Source: Owenia fusiformis (Eukaryota; Annelida; Polychaeta; Sabellida; Oweniidae). From it: 64,000 nt of DNA. Position numbers and translations under genes: made by a program. Under the pieces are notes generated by a model that saw nothing but the letters and a program-made list of their open reading frames with translations, was not told the DNA's origin and searched no databases. The DNA lies in assembly GCA_903813345.2 (NCBI GenBank), contig CAIIXF020000003.1:24259248-24323247 (forward strand), in the 5' to 3' direction. This document shows positions 22,973-35,551 of the stretch, piece after piece (positions within the stretch are counted from its first letter, which is position 1; each line of letters opens with the position of its first letter).

Positions 22973-24780
22973 CTATGATTTTTGAATGACGCATTGTTGA
23001 GTTTCATAGATTTTTAATGAAAGTGTTGGAATTTACAGTTGTCATTGAGACTAAGTCTGAGTATAAGCTCATGAGAATAGTCTGAAAAGTGTAGGTAGTA
23101 AAAGCCAATAAAGACATTATGCAAGCTATAATTAATCGCCTTAAGCTTATTGTGGCTCTTCCCTTACCAAGATGAATTACTTGAAAGTATAAAACAGCAT
23201 TTATTGCATTCTATATTAGCAAACTGATATAGTTTGATTTTATTCCTGTGCTCATTAGCCTTTAGGATGGGTAGCTGATGATTTAAACAATCATTCTATG
23301 ATTTCAGTGTAGGTTTCCACATAGAATTTTTGATGAATATCCTTTTCTCATTTGATGCCTATTCCAAAGCTTTTAGCGACATTGAAATTGTAATGACACT
23401 TGGAATGACATTTCAAGTCGAACACACACCTAATATAATGTTGTTAATTATTGTAATATGATTCATAAATTAGTGTTTTAATATCATAATACTCTTTTGT
23501 GAATTGGTTATATGAGTTGATACTTTTGTTTATCATTTATGATGGGTGGCTAATGTCATTTATCAATTTGTTTTCATTTTACTTTTACATAAATTACTGA
23601 AGCTGAATTATATTGAATTGAATTGAATTGAAAAATTGGTTCAGATGCTCAATAGTAATTAATGACATATACCTTTGGGAACTATTTTTTGTGTGTACGC
23701 CAGCATACAGTTTTTAGTATGCCACACATTCTCCTTGTTTCATGAGTATTCAAGATAGCATTCCGATGTAATATTACACCAAAGCAATCTGAATAATACA
23801 TCCTATGACTGACATATTTACTCAACCCTTTTCTCAACTATATTCATTCAATTTCCCTATTGTATCCAAAATAATTTTAAGTTAGCATTAATGGAGTTGT
23901 TGATCATTATTGAGTTATCAGATTTTGTCAAAATTTAAAAAGGTAATGCCATGGGAATGGGCATCTACTTGGGAAAGAATTTTAAAATGGTGTCACATGC
24001 TGTCGTGGGTGTAGATTTTGCCAAACGGAGACTGCTACTGCATGGTTGTATCTACCATATAAATAAATAAATACAAAGATCAACACACAAACTCATGACC
24101 TTAATTGAAGTATATTTTGTGCAGTGGGATATCCTACTCCAGAGAGTTGCTGTTTTTTTTCTTGTATGGTGTCATGGTACGTCATTGGTAATGACTTTGC
24201 CAAAGGGAGACAATACTAGTGTCTGGTTTTGTCATATTCAAAGACAGAGAAAATCTAGTCTTGAAGTCCATAAGCATATCAAATGGTCAACATTCATCTG
24301 TCATGCCGATGTCATCATCCATAAAACAAAATAATTCACTTTGGCCATCAGGAGAAAACTATGGCTCATTTTTCTGCTTAAAGAAAAAGAAGACTACATT
24401 GATGCACTAAGTGAACTTGCAGAAATGACAGTTTTTACTAATTTCAATCATTAGGCCGTGTCACATTTCTGAAAGCCAGAACTGATCATAGATTATCTTA
24501 AACTCTCTGAGTGAAGGCAATAATTACATCTCCTTCATGTGGTTATTGGTGATGCATTTTTTATGAAATATCAGGTTAATATGAGATTTTATGACTTTGA
24601 CTCTGCAATCAAAACTTGACCCTTTGACTCTCTTTTATGACCCTTTTATGATTTGTCAGTCCTGTATAATTTGAGACAAAGTACTGTATCTTGTATAAGT
24701 GTTTGTGTCCAAAATCATTTTTGATGATAAAGCATAGGTATTCTCTTTTGATATATGCATGTCTAAATGAAATGCCCCAT
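22973..24780. other. AT-rich DNA with a short ATTGA run and one diverged duplication
   Basis: AATTG/ATTGA repeats at 23608-23631. A diverged pair, GGTGTCACATGCTGTC...TTTTGCCAAACGGAGAC (23989-24031) and GGTGTCATGGTACGTC...CTTTGCCAAAGGGAGAC (24168-24211), about 180 bp apart. No exon was recognised. Confidence 0.45.
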
Positions 24781-24994
24781 TGTGTCGTCCAATTAATAGG
24801 GCAAAGGAGAAGTGGACTCTGCTTCCTTCTTTGGATGGTTCCCTTAAAACTGATTGTGTTGTCCAATTATAGGGCAAAGGAAAAAATGCTTCTTTCTTTG
24901 GATGGTTCCCTTAAAACTGATTGTGTTGTCCAATTATAGGGCAAAGGAGAAGTGGACACTGCTTCCTTCTTTGGATGGTTCCCTTAAAACTAAT
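24781..24994. repeat. Three-unit minisatellite of 67-74 bp
   Basis: Units 24781-24854, 24855-24921 and 24922-24994 share TTGTCCAATTATAGGGCAAA and TTCTTTGGATGGTTCCC. The middle unit is about 7 bp shorter. The overlapping open stretches on both strands are products of the repeat. Confidence 0.9.
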
Positions 24995-26727
24995 TGTACT
25001 TTTGTTGCAGTGTTATTGGTCATCTAAGTACATAAGAAGATTCATTGTCTAATATCCATATTTAGACCATCTACAGCTCTTTTCCTTAATTCCTCTCCTA
25101 TTCTGTCTAATAGCTTCATGTTTTTTGAAAGAGATGAGATAAATAAAGTTGTTTTAATGGCACATATATTGGTGGCTGTCAGCAGTAATGTTAATATTGG
25201 TCATCTTTCTTATTTGTATGGATTTGTATTTTATTATTAGATTTGGCTGATAAAGTGACCTTAAAATTATGTTCAAGAAATGGTATATGTATGGTTTTGA
25301 TTTTTTAGAGATGAGCACATATATCTTGACAAGGTTACTCTCCCTTGATATTAATGAAATCCTTTCTCATTAAATTGAATATAATTTATAATTGTACCCA
25401 AAGGTATATGGTAAAGTATGGTAAAACATTATTGCAGATTGAAATGAGAGTAAAGTGCAATCTATTATGAAGATAATCATATTTCTGTGTTGCGTGACAC
25501 ATATAAGGTACTGTAAAAATTCATTTTACCAACATTTTGCTTTATTGAGGTTTGTATCAGACAAAGTAATAATCAGGTCATATCGGAAGACTATTTCTAG
25601 TTTGTGCGCTTGAAGTTTCATTTTATGTGCAATAGTATAATTTTCATAACATATAGGATTAAATGTATTTTGCTTTCTAAATGAAACATTGACTTTATTA
25701 CAGTATATAAAATTGTATTTTTCTAAATATGTTGGAATTATCCAATGACATGCAAATATAAGCACTGATTTTATGATATAAATGTGTCTTGATGTATTTC
25801 TAAAAACAGAGTGATAAATATTTAACTGGAATGTCAATCTAAATAAATGAAGAACCCCTAAGGATGAAATATCAGGTTTAGTTAGAGATCTGATATGATT
25901 CTGCTGAGTAATACAGGAATCGTGTTGTACGGAAGTATTTTATCATCTGGAAAATGTTTACAGATAAAGCAACTTACATATAAGTGTGACATTTGAGTAA
26001 TACCATAATTTTATTGGTTATAGGCAGCTATTGGCCCACACTTCGAATTCAGGTCTCACTTTCTTCTGTAATTTACATGTGCATGATTCGAGTATACTTC
26101 ACATAGATTACATCAATTTGGTGTATTTTATTTTCTAGTCTCTATGATCTGGAAAGTTTGTGTTCCTCTTTGTATTTTTTTTCATTTTCTGGAAGCATGA
26201 ATTGTAGCCAAACTGATATTTGAACAAAAGTATCATAGATTACACAAACCAGATCTGCACTAATGGAAATATTGAAAGGATCTTTCCAAATAACAGGTGT
26301 GTTTGATGGTGATGAGCTCTGCTTTATAACTGTACCTTTTAAATATATATTTCCTCTTATCCTTTGATGAAGGTAATTTGGGAAACATTAAAAGATATAT
26401 AACAAAGTATTATTATTATGTACATGTAAATACACACTAATTGTTCCCCCCTACAAGTATCTGAAATATTAGTTGTAAGAATAGTTGATTTTGCAAGAAT
26501 TTTTTTGTTCAACAGGCAAGGTCTGGGGGAAGCATCCATCAAAATATATGTGTTAATATAGTACAAGGTTAAATCATTGACTTTCATTAAGGTGATACTT
26601 TACCATTAATTGTAGTTATTTATACACAATAAAATGTCTGAAAGACTGGTAATTACTAGTTTGTTAAAGTAGTTAATGGATCAAATTAATCCCCTGGGAA
26701 CTCAAAAATTCATTCTTTAGTCATGTA
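24995..26727. other. AT-rich, CpG-poor DNA with no recognised feature
   Basis: Nothing beyond low-complexity AT sequence. The 103-codon minus-strand open stretch 25526-25837 has no splice or motif support. Confidence 0.4.
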
Positions 26728-27538
26728 TAGGGTGTTCACCTTTTTACATGATTTTGAGCTATGCATTCTTCTTTAAATTTATGCAAGTTGGTTATTTAGA
26801 ATATGTCCTGTATAATGCTTACATTCATAGTATGGTTCATTCATAGTATGACATCATTGTAGTGCTAGTTCAGAAGGTTTTCGGGATGTCTGTGATCTCC
26901 ATGAGTCTAAGTTGGAAAAATATCATCAGAAATCAGGTTTTGTAGAAATGGGAAAATGGCTGCAACAAGCAACATGCGTGTCATACGTCAAACTAGACCA
27001 TATAGATTGAACAGAATACAGAGTTGTCAAGGATTTAAATATATGGACCTTGCTCAACTACATTTTCATGCTATTGGACTCCTAAAGAGTCAACAGTTTT
27101 ATTCTGATGGGAAAATTGTAAGGACAGCCAGATTGAAATAAAATTAAATAAGACTGGCCAAACAAATGTTTTCCAAGAATGGGTGATTAAAATGAATTAG
27201 AGCAGAAACAAATGACTTTTAAAGAATATTTTATCTACTAGGCATGGTCATTGAGTGCTGGGTATAAATATTGTATCATCTGCAGAGATGATCTGCTTAG
27301 AATTAAATATTAAATATAATTGATGTTAGATGTGTCGTAATAGGTGTGGTGCCAAGGACCATGTTACAAAATCAAGATGTGTATAATAAAATTAATTATT
27401 TTTATTCCGGAGACATGAAATTTGGTATGTGCACTCATTATTGCATGCCCGATAATATGTGCAAAATCTAGTAAGAACTAAAAAACTTAAAAACTGTAGA
27501 AATGGGAGACCTAGTGTCATTACTTAGTGAACACCCTG
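26728..27538. mobile_element. Mariner-like non-autonomous element with TA TSD
   Basis: The ends match as TAGGGTGTTCAC (26728-26739) and GTGAACACCCTG (27527-27538), with 11 of 12 matching, and the dinucleotide TA flanks both (26726-26727 and 27539-27540). CAGGGTG-type ends and a TA target are typical of the Tc1/mariner superfamily. A subterminal GAAATTTGGTATG (27418-27430) resembles the CATACCAAATGAAAC word in the 45.9 kb mariner-like element. The interior, including the open stretch 26956-27141, shows no transposase motif. The 12 bp ends could match by chance, so confidence is moderate. Confidence 0.5.
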
Positions 27539-27540
27539 TA

Positions 27541-30500
27541 CTTATGAGGACGATGTCCTTCTTTCCAGTTCATCCCAATTTATAGAGCCCCTTGTGTTGA
27601 ATTTCAATCTTATTGTGAATTTGCATAGTTATATTTTATTGAATCAAACATTTATCCCAGCTTATTAGATAAAGTATGGCTAATGGACTTGGAGGCTATA
27701 CAATTCGTAACTGAATGCTTTTGTATTTATCCCAGTATCTACCAGACTACCACTATTTTCAATGTTAAGTGTACTTGTTATCTGTTTTTAAAGTTATTTT
27801 CAAAACATATTGTAATTTTCTACAGAGTGAATGAAATGTCCCTAGTCTTGTGGTATTGGATTGTGATAATAATTTATCAAAATACGATCTAGAAATACAC
27901 CAATTCAAGTTTTTGACCAAACTAGCCCTGGCCCCAGATCTTGCCTTAAGAGGTCAAACTACAGTTATCTAATGAGTAAAGTCATTTATTGTGACAATTT
28001 AGGAATAACACCATAAATATGCAACCATTTTACATTATATCTCAATGGTCTAAAACTTTGTTGTCATAAAACAACAAATACTGACTTTGTGATAGATCCT
28101 AATATTGCTCACAGTATATATACAGAATATATTACCTGAATTGTTGGATGCATTACATGTCAGTTCATCTCCATTTAAGTTGTTTATATCACAGTCCTTT
28201 GCTGCTTTGGAATTCCAGATCATTCCTTTCTCAAATTGTCTTTCTTTTTACAACATCAGAACAAATATTTTGTTTGGAATAGTATAGTGAATGTCTGTGA
28301 TAAATCTCCATTGCTATTGATGATGCTTGCCCTTTCAAAACATTGAGCATTAGCAATCAAAATATTATCTTGAGCTGGCAAAACACAACCTTATTGTATT
28401 CACAGGAAATCACCCCTAGATGATATGGTATCAATCCTTTGTGCTTATAATTGGATATTGACAGGATGTAATGGGAATTAAGTATCCAATGATTTAAGAT
28501 ATAGGAATTATATTTTTATTACCTTTATAAGTATTATATATACATTGTTTCTGGTATTTGAATTACATTTTTAACACAATTCTATAATAATTATAACATA
28601 ATTTACATTTCAAAATATAGCACAGTTCCACACAACTGGGTGTGATATTTTGCATTATTTAAGTTCAGTCACTAAGTATTGATTTTTTGTTAGGGAAGTG
28701 GAGGTTGAGTTATAAAAGATCAGCTTTATTTGAGATTTTGCTGAAGAGATGTCTAGATCTTAGATTATTTTCATATTTATCATTACAGAAGATATGCCAT
28801 TTTCTTGAAGTTTTTTTTATTAATAACATTCTAATTACACCTCTAAATTGATATGGTCTATTGTTTATCAATTGCTCTATACCATGTATTTACACTAGAC
28901 TATAAGAAGTAAGTAAAGTAAGTATTGATATTAAAGGAATCGCCTTAAACTAGTCATAAGATAAACAAAAGCCACAATATCCCAAACTTAATGCAATGAA
29001 CAAATGAATAATGTTAACCCCTCCTTCTACCACTTTTAATAGATTCATATGTCTATATAATTACATTATGCCCATAAACATTTGAGGGAGATATTTTTGA
29101 TTTGACAAAGATATAAAGTTAAATTTTTATGAGAATATAAAGGACAGGTGCCAATAAGCTGTAGATGTACAGGTCAAAAATGAATAACGTACAAGCTGCC
29201 ATGTTATTTTGTAATTTTTATTTTCATTACTGTGTTCTTTACCTTAGGGTAAGGGGGTCATTTTTTTATCTGAGTGGTCAACTTTCTTTTCATTCATAAC
29301 ATCTCTGAATACGGGAGTCTCACAGTATGTTTGCCAGGAACACAGTCGTAATGAAATGATTTCAAGCAGAAAATCTCTGCAGTTAGTTTAACTGCAACTA
29401 GATCTTAAACATCATGGAGTGCATCATTGATGGAACTGTTTGATTCTCATTTGTAACTGACTGACACCTGCATGAAGTCATGCTGTCAAACAAGACCATT
29501 AACTCAGTTAATCCTTCTAGTATTCCAGTGTAACTCTAACCACATTTAACCATTAAATAAGAAAACGTTTTAACACATACCTGTATTGGCTGCAGACCTT
29601 CTGAGATGAGGCCTACTGGAATGTGTTACCTTGCATTGGTCTATCAATTGTATTTTTTTATTTAGAATTTGAATAATGTCAGTTGATTAATTGTCTTATA
29701 GTTTAGGTGATTTCTGGTTGTGTGTTCTTCAAACATTATCCTTAGTTAAATGTTGACTAGAAATGTTATAATTGAATATTCGTCTGCAATATTATTTGTA
29801 ACAGATGTCATTCTGATGTCTTTTGCAACTTTTCAGATATTAGATTATGAATGAAAAGGTCCTTCACTCCATGCATAGCATACCCTAAGGGCATATTGGT
29901 AGTGACGAGTATATTCAGAGGGACATTAATAAAAAATCTTAAAAACATGTTCCTGCATGTGATGTCATTTGCTGGAAGCAAGTTTAAATATGAGAAAACC
30001 ACTGGATGAAACAATTACTTATTAAACTGATTAACCATCTATCTCTTAGATTCAAATTGAATGAAGAACTGGGGGCATCTATCAGAGGATATTGACTTAT
30101 TTCCTCTCACTATTTTGCTGTCACTGATATGATTTATTTGCACTGGACAGCAGGAAGCATTTCTGGCAATTATTCAGTTTGCTCACTACAACTGTAGTAC
30201 TACTACAAGTGATTGAAGAATAACACATAAAAGCAAGTCAATAAAAGTTATAATGGATATTTTTTCGGGTTTCCAGACATTTTCTGTCATTTATTGATCA
30301 TTTTGCTATTTCTGGTCATTTTTTAACCTTATATCTTTGACGTTTCAGATAACTTTGGTTAAAAAGGAAACAATTTACAAGTATATTTTGTAAATTGAAA
30401 CCTTGAATGATAAAAAAACATCTCAATGGTTTGATTTGCTTTTTCTTTCAGGGATATTTCTTGGCATGGTAAAATAAGAAGTAGAATACAACATTAATTT

Positions 30501-30802
30501 TGTCCTTAACATGTTATCATTTTCAAATTTCAAATTCTCATTAGTGGTTGATGTAATCAGTAGAATGATAAATGAGACAATATGTTTCAATACTATCTAG
30601 ATTAAGAAACAATGATCAAATCATTGAGTATGATAAATTGATATTTTATAACCTTCCTTAATCAACAATCATATGCCATTCATCAGTCAGAGTATATGTT
30701 TTATCAGAAAAACAAAGGCCGTCCTTTCTGCAAATCAGATTAAATTTGTACAAGGTCCTATATGATTTTGAAAAGTCATTCTTATTTCCTCAGTTTGTGA
30801 GG
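27541..30802. other. AT-rich, CpG-poor DNA with no recognised gene
   Basis: No clear exon or bounded repeat. Short open stretches (27683-27892 plus, 28105-28287 plus, 29808-30014 minus) have no supporting splice or start signals. Confidence 0.4.
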
Positions 30803-31748
30803 ATCCATCCATCCACCCATCCATCGATCCATTCCTCCCTCCCTCCATCCATCCATTCCTCCCTCCCCTCCATATCTATCCCTACATTCACCAACCCACC
30901 CATCTATCTCTCCATCCATCCATCCATCCATCCATCCATCCATCCATCCATCCATCCATCCATCCATCCATCCATCCATCCATCCATCCATCCATCCATC
31001 CATCCATCCATCCATCCATCCATCCATCCATCCATCCATCCATCCATCCATCCATCCATCCAGCCATCCATCAATCCATCCATCCATACCCATTCATACA
31101 TCCACCAACCCACCCATCTATCTCTTCATCCATCCATCCATCCATCCACATTCATCCATATCTATCGATACATCCACCAACTCATCCATCTATCTCTTCA
31201 TCCATCCATCCACCCATCCATCAATCCTTTCCTCCCTCCATCCATCCATCCATCCATCCATCTTCATCGATCCATCCATCCATCCATCCATCCATCCATC
31301 CATCCATCCATCCATCCATCCATCCATCCATCCATCCATCCATCCATCCATCCATCCATCCATCCATCCATCCATCCATCCATCCATCCATCCATCCATC
31401 CATCCATCCATCCATCCATCCATCCATCCATCCATCCATCCATCCATCCATCCATCCATCCATCCATCCATCCATCCATCCATCCATCCATCCATCCATC
31501 CATCCATCCATCCATCCATCCATCTTCACCCATCCATATATCCATATCCATCCATACATCCATCCATCTTCACCCATCCATATATCCATATCCATCCATA
31601 CATCCATTCATCTTCATCCATCCATATATCCATAACCATCCATTCATCCACCAACCCACCCATCTATCTATCCATCCAACCAACCATCTGTCAATCTGTC
31701 ATTCAGCTGTTTGTCTATCAGTTTATCTGTCTTCCTGTCTATCCATCG
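30803..31748. repeat. ATCC/GGAT microsatellite array, about 0.9 kb
   Basis: Tetranucleotide array with two long, nearly pure tracts (about 30912-31068 and 31269-31522). It is broken four times by a related interruption, CACCAACCCACCCATCTATC, near 30889, 31103, 31175 and 31651. CCATATATCCATATCCATCC repeats at 31530-31635. The repeated interruption shows that whole segments were duplicated, not only tetramers. Long open stretches on both strands (an HPSI-rich plus frame, an MDGW-rich minus frame) are products of the four-base period and are not genes. Confidence 0.97.
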
Positions 31749-32720
31749 GATGCATATCAATAGATAAGTGCTCAAGACTACAACTTACCATACAAAAAGA
31801 GAATGCAGTGAACACTTCAATGCTTGGAGACCATAGATAGCTATCACGATGCTCTCCTAAAGTCTAATAACTATAAAGCATAACAGGGAAGAATAGAAAG
31901 ACTAATGTTGTCCTATCAGCTTTCTCATCTTATGAGGATTTTATGCTTTTGCAAACATTATTAGGTAAGGTTAACTGAAACCTAATAGTATTTTGATTAC
32001 AATTATTGAGTTCTTTATGTTGCTTTTAACAACTTGAAATTCAATAAATTGCTATGCCTAATGAACATCAAAATGGTTTGGAAGGGACCATATTCAGATT
32101 CCAGCTTATTATCTTTCAATGGTTTTCGCTTTTCTTTAAATTCAGTTATGCAGCTATTTTTGAACAGAAATACTGAATTTAGTTGTCCAGATTTACACAC
32201 TTTCCCCTCATACCTTTGTGAAACTACCTTGTTTGCTTTGTCTACTTTTTACACTTACAGTTTGGTTTTCTTGTTGGGTTTCTTAAAGAAGTTCAATTAA
32301 TTGGATTTTGAATGATTTACAAGTCATTGAAATGATTTTTGCTATACATTATTGTACTCACATTCCTCTGACTCTTGTGATCTCCAGTTATTGGACTTGC
32401 CATTGAGGAAGCAAGAAGACTGTTATTTGATGAAAACAGAGAATTACAAGTATAAGATAAGGCATAAGTGCATATTTATGGATTATCCATCTGATCAATC
32501 AATTTAATTTATGACCAACTTAACATGTCAGAAACATTTAAGTATTCAAAACATAATTTAGTTCACAAAACTTTTTATTTATAGTCTCTTCTGTTTTGCA
32601 AAGCATGATGATAGAGTGCATCCTTCAAATAGTTTATTTTTGAATTCAGGAAGCATGAGTGGGGTAAAGATGTTTGCACAAGTGCATAAGGGAAAATACT
32701 AAATAGTGTTACAAAACAGA
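31749..32720. other. AT-rich DNA with no recognised feature
   Basis: I see no exon, RNA gene or bounded repeat here. Confidence 0.4.
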
Positions 32721-32726
32721 GCAAGT

Positions 32727-32892
32727 CATGGGCGTAGCGCTATTTTTCTAAGAAGTACTCCACCACCACGGGAACAAGAGTTGAGTGAATCAAAAATCGA
32801 GCATTCAGGGGGGTCTGGGGGAATATTGGTTGTATTTGGAGCGAATTTGCAACCATCTGGTACGCCTGTGCGTACCAGGCGCTACGCCCATG
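32727..32892. mobile_element. 166 bp MITE with perfect 14 bp TIRs and a 5 bp TSD
   Basis: The ends CATGGGCGTAGCGC (32727-32740) and GCGCTACGCCCATG (32879-32892) are perfect inverted repeats. CAAGT flanks both sides (32722-32726 and 32893-32897). The interior has a short GGGGGG run and a GTACGCCTGTGCGTAC hairpin just inside the right end. No coding capacity. The GCGTAGCGC end is distantly like the GGCCCGTAGCC family but has its own sequence. Confidence 0.88.
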
Positions 32893-32904
32893 CAAGTAAA
32901 CGAA

Positions 32905-33020
32905 TCATCTAAAAGTGCAACCAGTCATTAGGAAAACAAACCCAAGATATCTAAAACGATGATCTAACTGTACTGAAACAATTTATTATCCCCCTCCCCA
33001 ATGAATTATCACAATGTGAG
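32905..33020 (+). mobile_element. SINE-like body copy (CCAGTCATAAGGAAAACAAACC family)
   Basis: Contains CCAGTCATTAGGAAAACAAA, CCCAAGATATCTAAAAC, ATGATCTAAC and TATCCCCCTCCCC. The same ordered words occur at 43905-43985 and 61335-61415. It begins 8 bp after the TSD of the 166 bp MITE. Confidence 0.55.
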
Positions 33021-33067
33021 ACCAGAAGCCTTTGACAAAAACAACATACAACTTATGATATGATGAT

Positions 33068-33276
33068 TTAATTGGGTATTAGATGGTAATGATTTTGTTG
33101 CCTGCTTATGCTGTTTAAATTGACTTCTGGCGGCTTCCTTTGTCTTCTGATAATGGCATTGGACACTTGTACTACTTCCGTTATTTCATTAGTAATTTCC
33201 TCTTTTGCACTTAGCAATTCAGCACAGCAACAAGTCAAATCAACCTCCACTATCTTCTTACATTTGAATAAAAAAT
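33068..33276 (-). CDS. Candidate 3' coding exon, no recognised family
   Basis: Minus-strand open stretch running to TAA at 33070-33068. From about 33276 it encodes roughly 69 residues without low complexity. The middle is helix-like and acidic/basic (CAELLSAKEEITNEITEVV), then basic (IIRRQRKPPEV), ending in HYHLIPN. There is no in-frame ATG; a CTCAG just upstream could be a weak acceptor, but it lacks a pyrimidine tract. An AATAAA on this strand lies at about 32985-32980, inside a SINE-like copy. Amino-acid composition is better than most AT-driven open stretches here. It may be an exon of a minus-strand gene or a chance ORF. Confidence 0.25.
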
Positions 33277-34795
33277 CTGAGTGTTAGAAGTATATTCAGG
33301 TTTAAGTCTGCAAAATTTCACAAAGATAAATCTATGGGAAAGTACTAAAGTCTTAAATTGAAGTTGGTGACAAAATCATGTGTGGGGTACTAAAAATGAT
33401 TTGTAACCACATTGAAGCACTTTTCCAAATTGATATTGATACGATCCCTTGTGGCACTGATGTATGTTATTAGAATGCGCCTTCTTTGATGAGCTCTATT
33501 TATTTCTATTCAGGTTACATAATGTTATCACCAGAGCTACTTTCCGCCCAATTTGTTTTGTTCAATCTTCATTTACTTGTAATCATCAATGATGTATCGT
33601 TTTAATTCATTTTATGACCCAAACAATTTTGTTGAGACATATTAAACCATTTTTGTTTTCCCCCAGGTACAATGTAATTGCATTTTAATTCTTACTTTTT
33701 ATTTATTTTACTATGTACTTTTTTGGTGAAACGTACAAAAATTTAATTTCTGGTACCTTCCCCTATTATACAGTCTTATCATTAAAAATAGTGTTTAATT
33801 CATATGTCTGTATCATGCTTTAAATGTCGTTAACCATGAAAAAACTCCAGCATCCAAATCATACATATGCAAAAGAGTGTCTAACACCCTCTCCCCTTCA
33901 TGCAACATTCAAGAACACTCATCACAATCCACATCTAGGTCATTAGACAATGTTTTTAAATTTTATTTTATGTTATTATTTTTATTTTATGTAGTTCATT
34001 AGCTTAGGTGTTCGATTTTCATTAACTATATTTAATTGTTTTAAATAAGTTTCGTAACTATCTTTAAGCTGTTTCGGATATGTATTGACATAGTTCATAT
34101 GATATAGAGTATGTTGTTGTGCAATTGAATTGAATTGTGCAAAATACAAAGCTATTTTCCAATGGTACATTTATTCATTGAGGTTATTGTCATGTTTAAG
34201 GTGATTTTCCATTCTCCCTTTTTGATAAGATTTTGTTATAATTAAAGCTAGCAAAAGGGACTAATGGTTTGTCTAGAGGATTATTGATCCTAAGTCAGTT
34301 GACTTTCTGCCATCTTACTACAGTGAAGAAACCTAATGTTGTAATCAATGCAATTAGAAAAGGTTATATCCTGCTAAATAGGCCACAGTTGCAGAGGAAA
34401 ATAAGATTAAGAGATGGTGTAGAAACTGTGAAACAAACGGATGTGGTCGGTTAAGTTGATCAATATTTATTAAATGGTGTTATTAGTGGCCTTTCTGCTT
34501 TTGTTCATCAACAAAATAATTACCGTGAATTTAACTTTGTATGGATTTATTGTAACTTACAAATTTTTGCACTTTGCAATCATTTCCTTTGAGGAACTGA
34601 TGGTCTTCTTAGAGTCTGGCTTCAACAACTGTTTAATAGCTTAGAAGTTGTATCAGGCATGACTGGTATTAATTGTCCAGTGACTATTTTCAACCCTTTA
34701 TACTAAACCTTCATATATTATATGCTTGAATAAATCTTTGTTTTTAAGATTCTGCATTGTTTGCAACCAGTTGTACTCTAAGGTATGTTAATATC
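33277..34795. other. AT-rich DNA with a second SINE-body fragment
   Basis: A fragment at 33840-33945 (GTGTCTAACACCCTCTCCCC, then CATCACAATCCACATC) matches the distal body of the 61.2 kb SINE-like copy. The open stretches 33982-34170 (minus) and 34269-34454 (plus) lack splice or start support. Confidence 0.4.
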
Positions 34796-35168
34796 TAACA
34801 CTGCGTCAAATGTGAAATTCCAAGCAATTTCTAGACGTGCAAAGATAGTCTAGGAACTCCGCGTATCTAGAGATTCCAAGACGTGTCAAGAGGTGCAACG
34901 ACCTCGCGTGTAAAGAGCGTGTCAAGAGTTTTGATATCTCTTTGCACAGCCTTATCAAAACAAACAGTATAATTAGACCGGCCACATGTTGTTATGCCCT
35001 ATAGTCGCATATAAAAGTTAAAACTCTTAAAGAATAATCCCTTGTCATTGAAAATTATACCGAGACCCTCATACTTCTCCCGGGATACTTCTCTTTAAAC
35101 CAGACTCGATATTTGGAATACACTCTCTGTATAAAACACATTATTTAAACCCTCAAAATGAATATATT

Positions 35169-35345
35169 CAGGCCCGTAGCCCCCCCCCCCCGGCCAAAAA
35201 ATCTTTCAAATCATGCAGTTTTCACCATTCTGAGCACTTTTTTAAGTGATTCTGGCTAATTTTGGACCAAAATTGTCACAAGTGAACCACTTCTGGAATT
35301 TTTCAAAAAGTGAATCCCCCTTGGCAACTCCTGGCTACAGGCCTG
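35169..35345. mobile_element. 177 bp GGCCCGTAGCC foldback copy
   Basis: Ends CAGGCCCGTAGC (35169-35180) and GCTACAGGCCTG (35334-35345) are inverted with one or two mismatches. A C12 run follows the left end. The body has TTCTGAGCAC, AAGTGATTCTGGC, TTTTGGACCAAAATTGTCAC and AAGTGAACCAC, as at 15430-15530 and 51255-51320. It is nested in the CACTA-like element. Confidence 0.7.
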
Positions 35346-35551
35346 ATACTCTTTGGTGTAAAATAAAGGTAATTTTGCTTAGCGCCTGTTTCGAGATTCG
35401 CAAAATTAAACCCTGATTCAATCCATTCCTAGCAGAACACCAAACGCTGAAAAAGGACACATCGTGAAAGGAAACAAAAATATTATTTTCAAAGTGCCGA
35501 AACAAACATGTCTTATTGTATTTTATGGCTATATCAATTGAATACATGTTA

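Noticed and set aside
30746-31840. 364-codon plus-strand ORF (HPSI repeats) and several MDGW-rich minus-strand ORFs
   Set aside because: They are translations of the ATCC tetramer. A four-base repeat is read in a twelve-base cycle in every frame and avoids stops, so the length carries no coding evidence.
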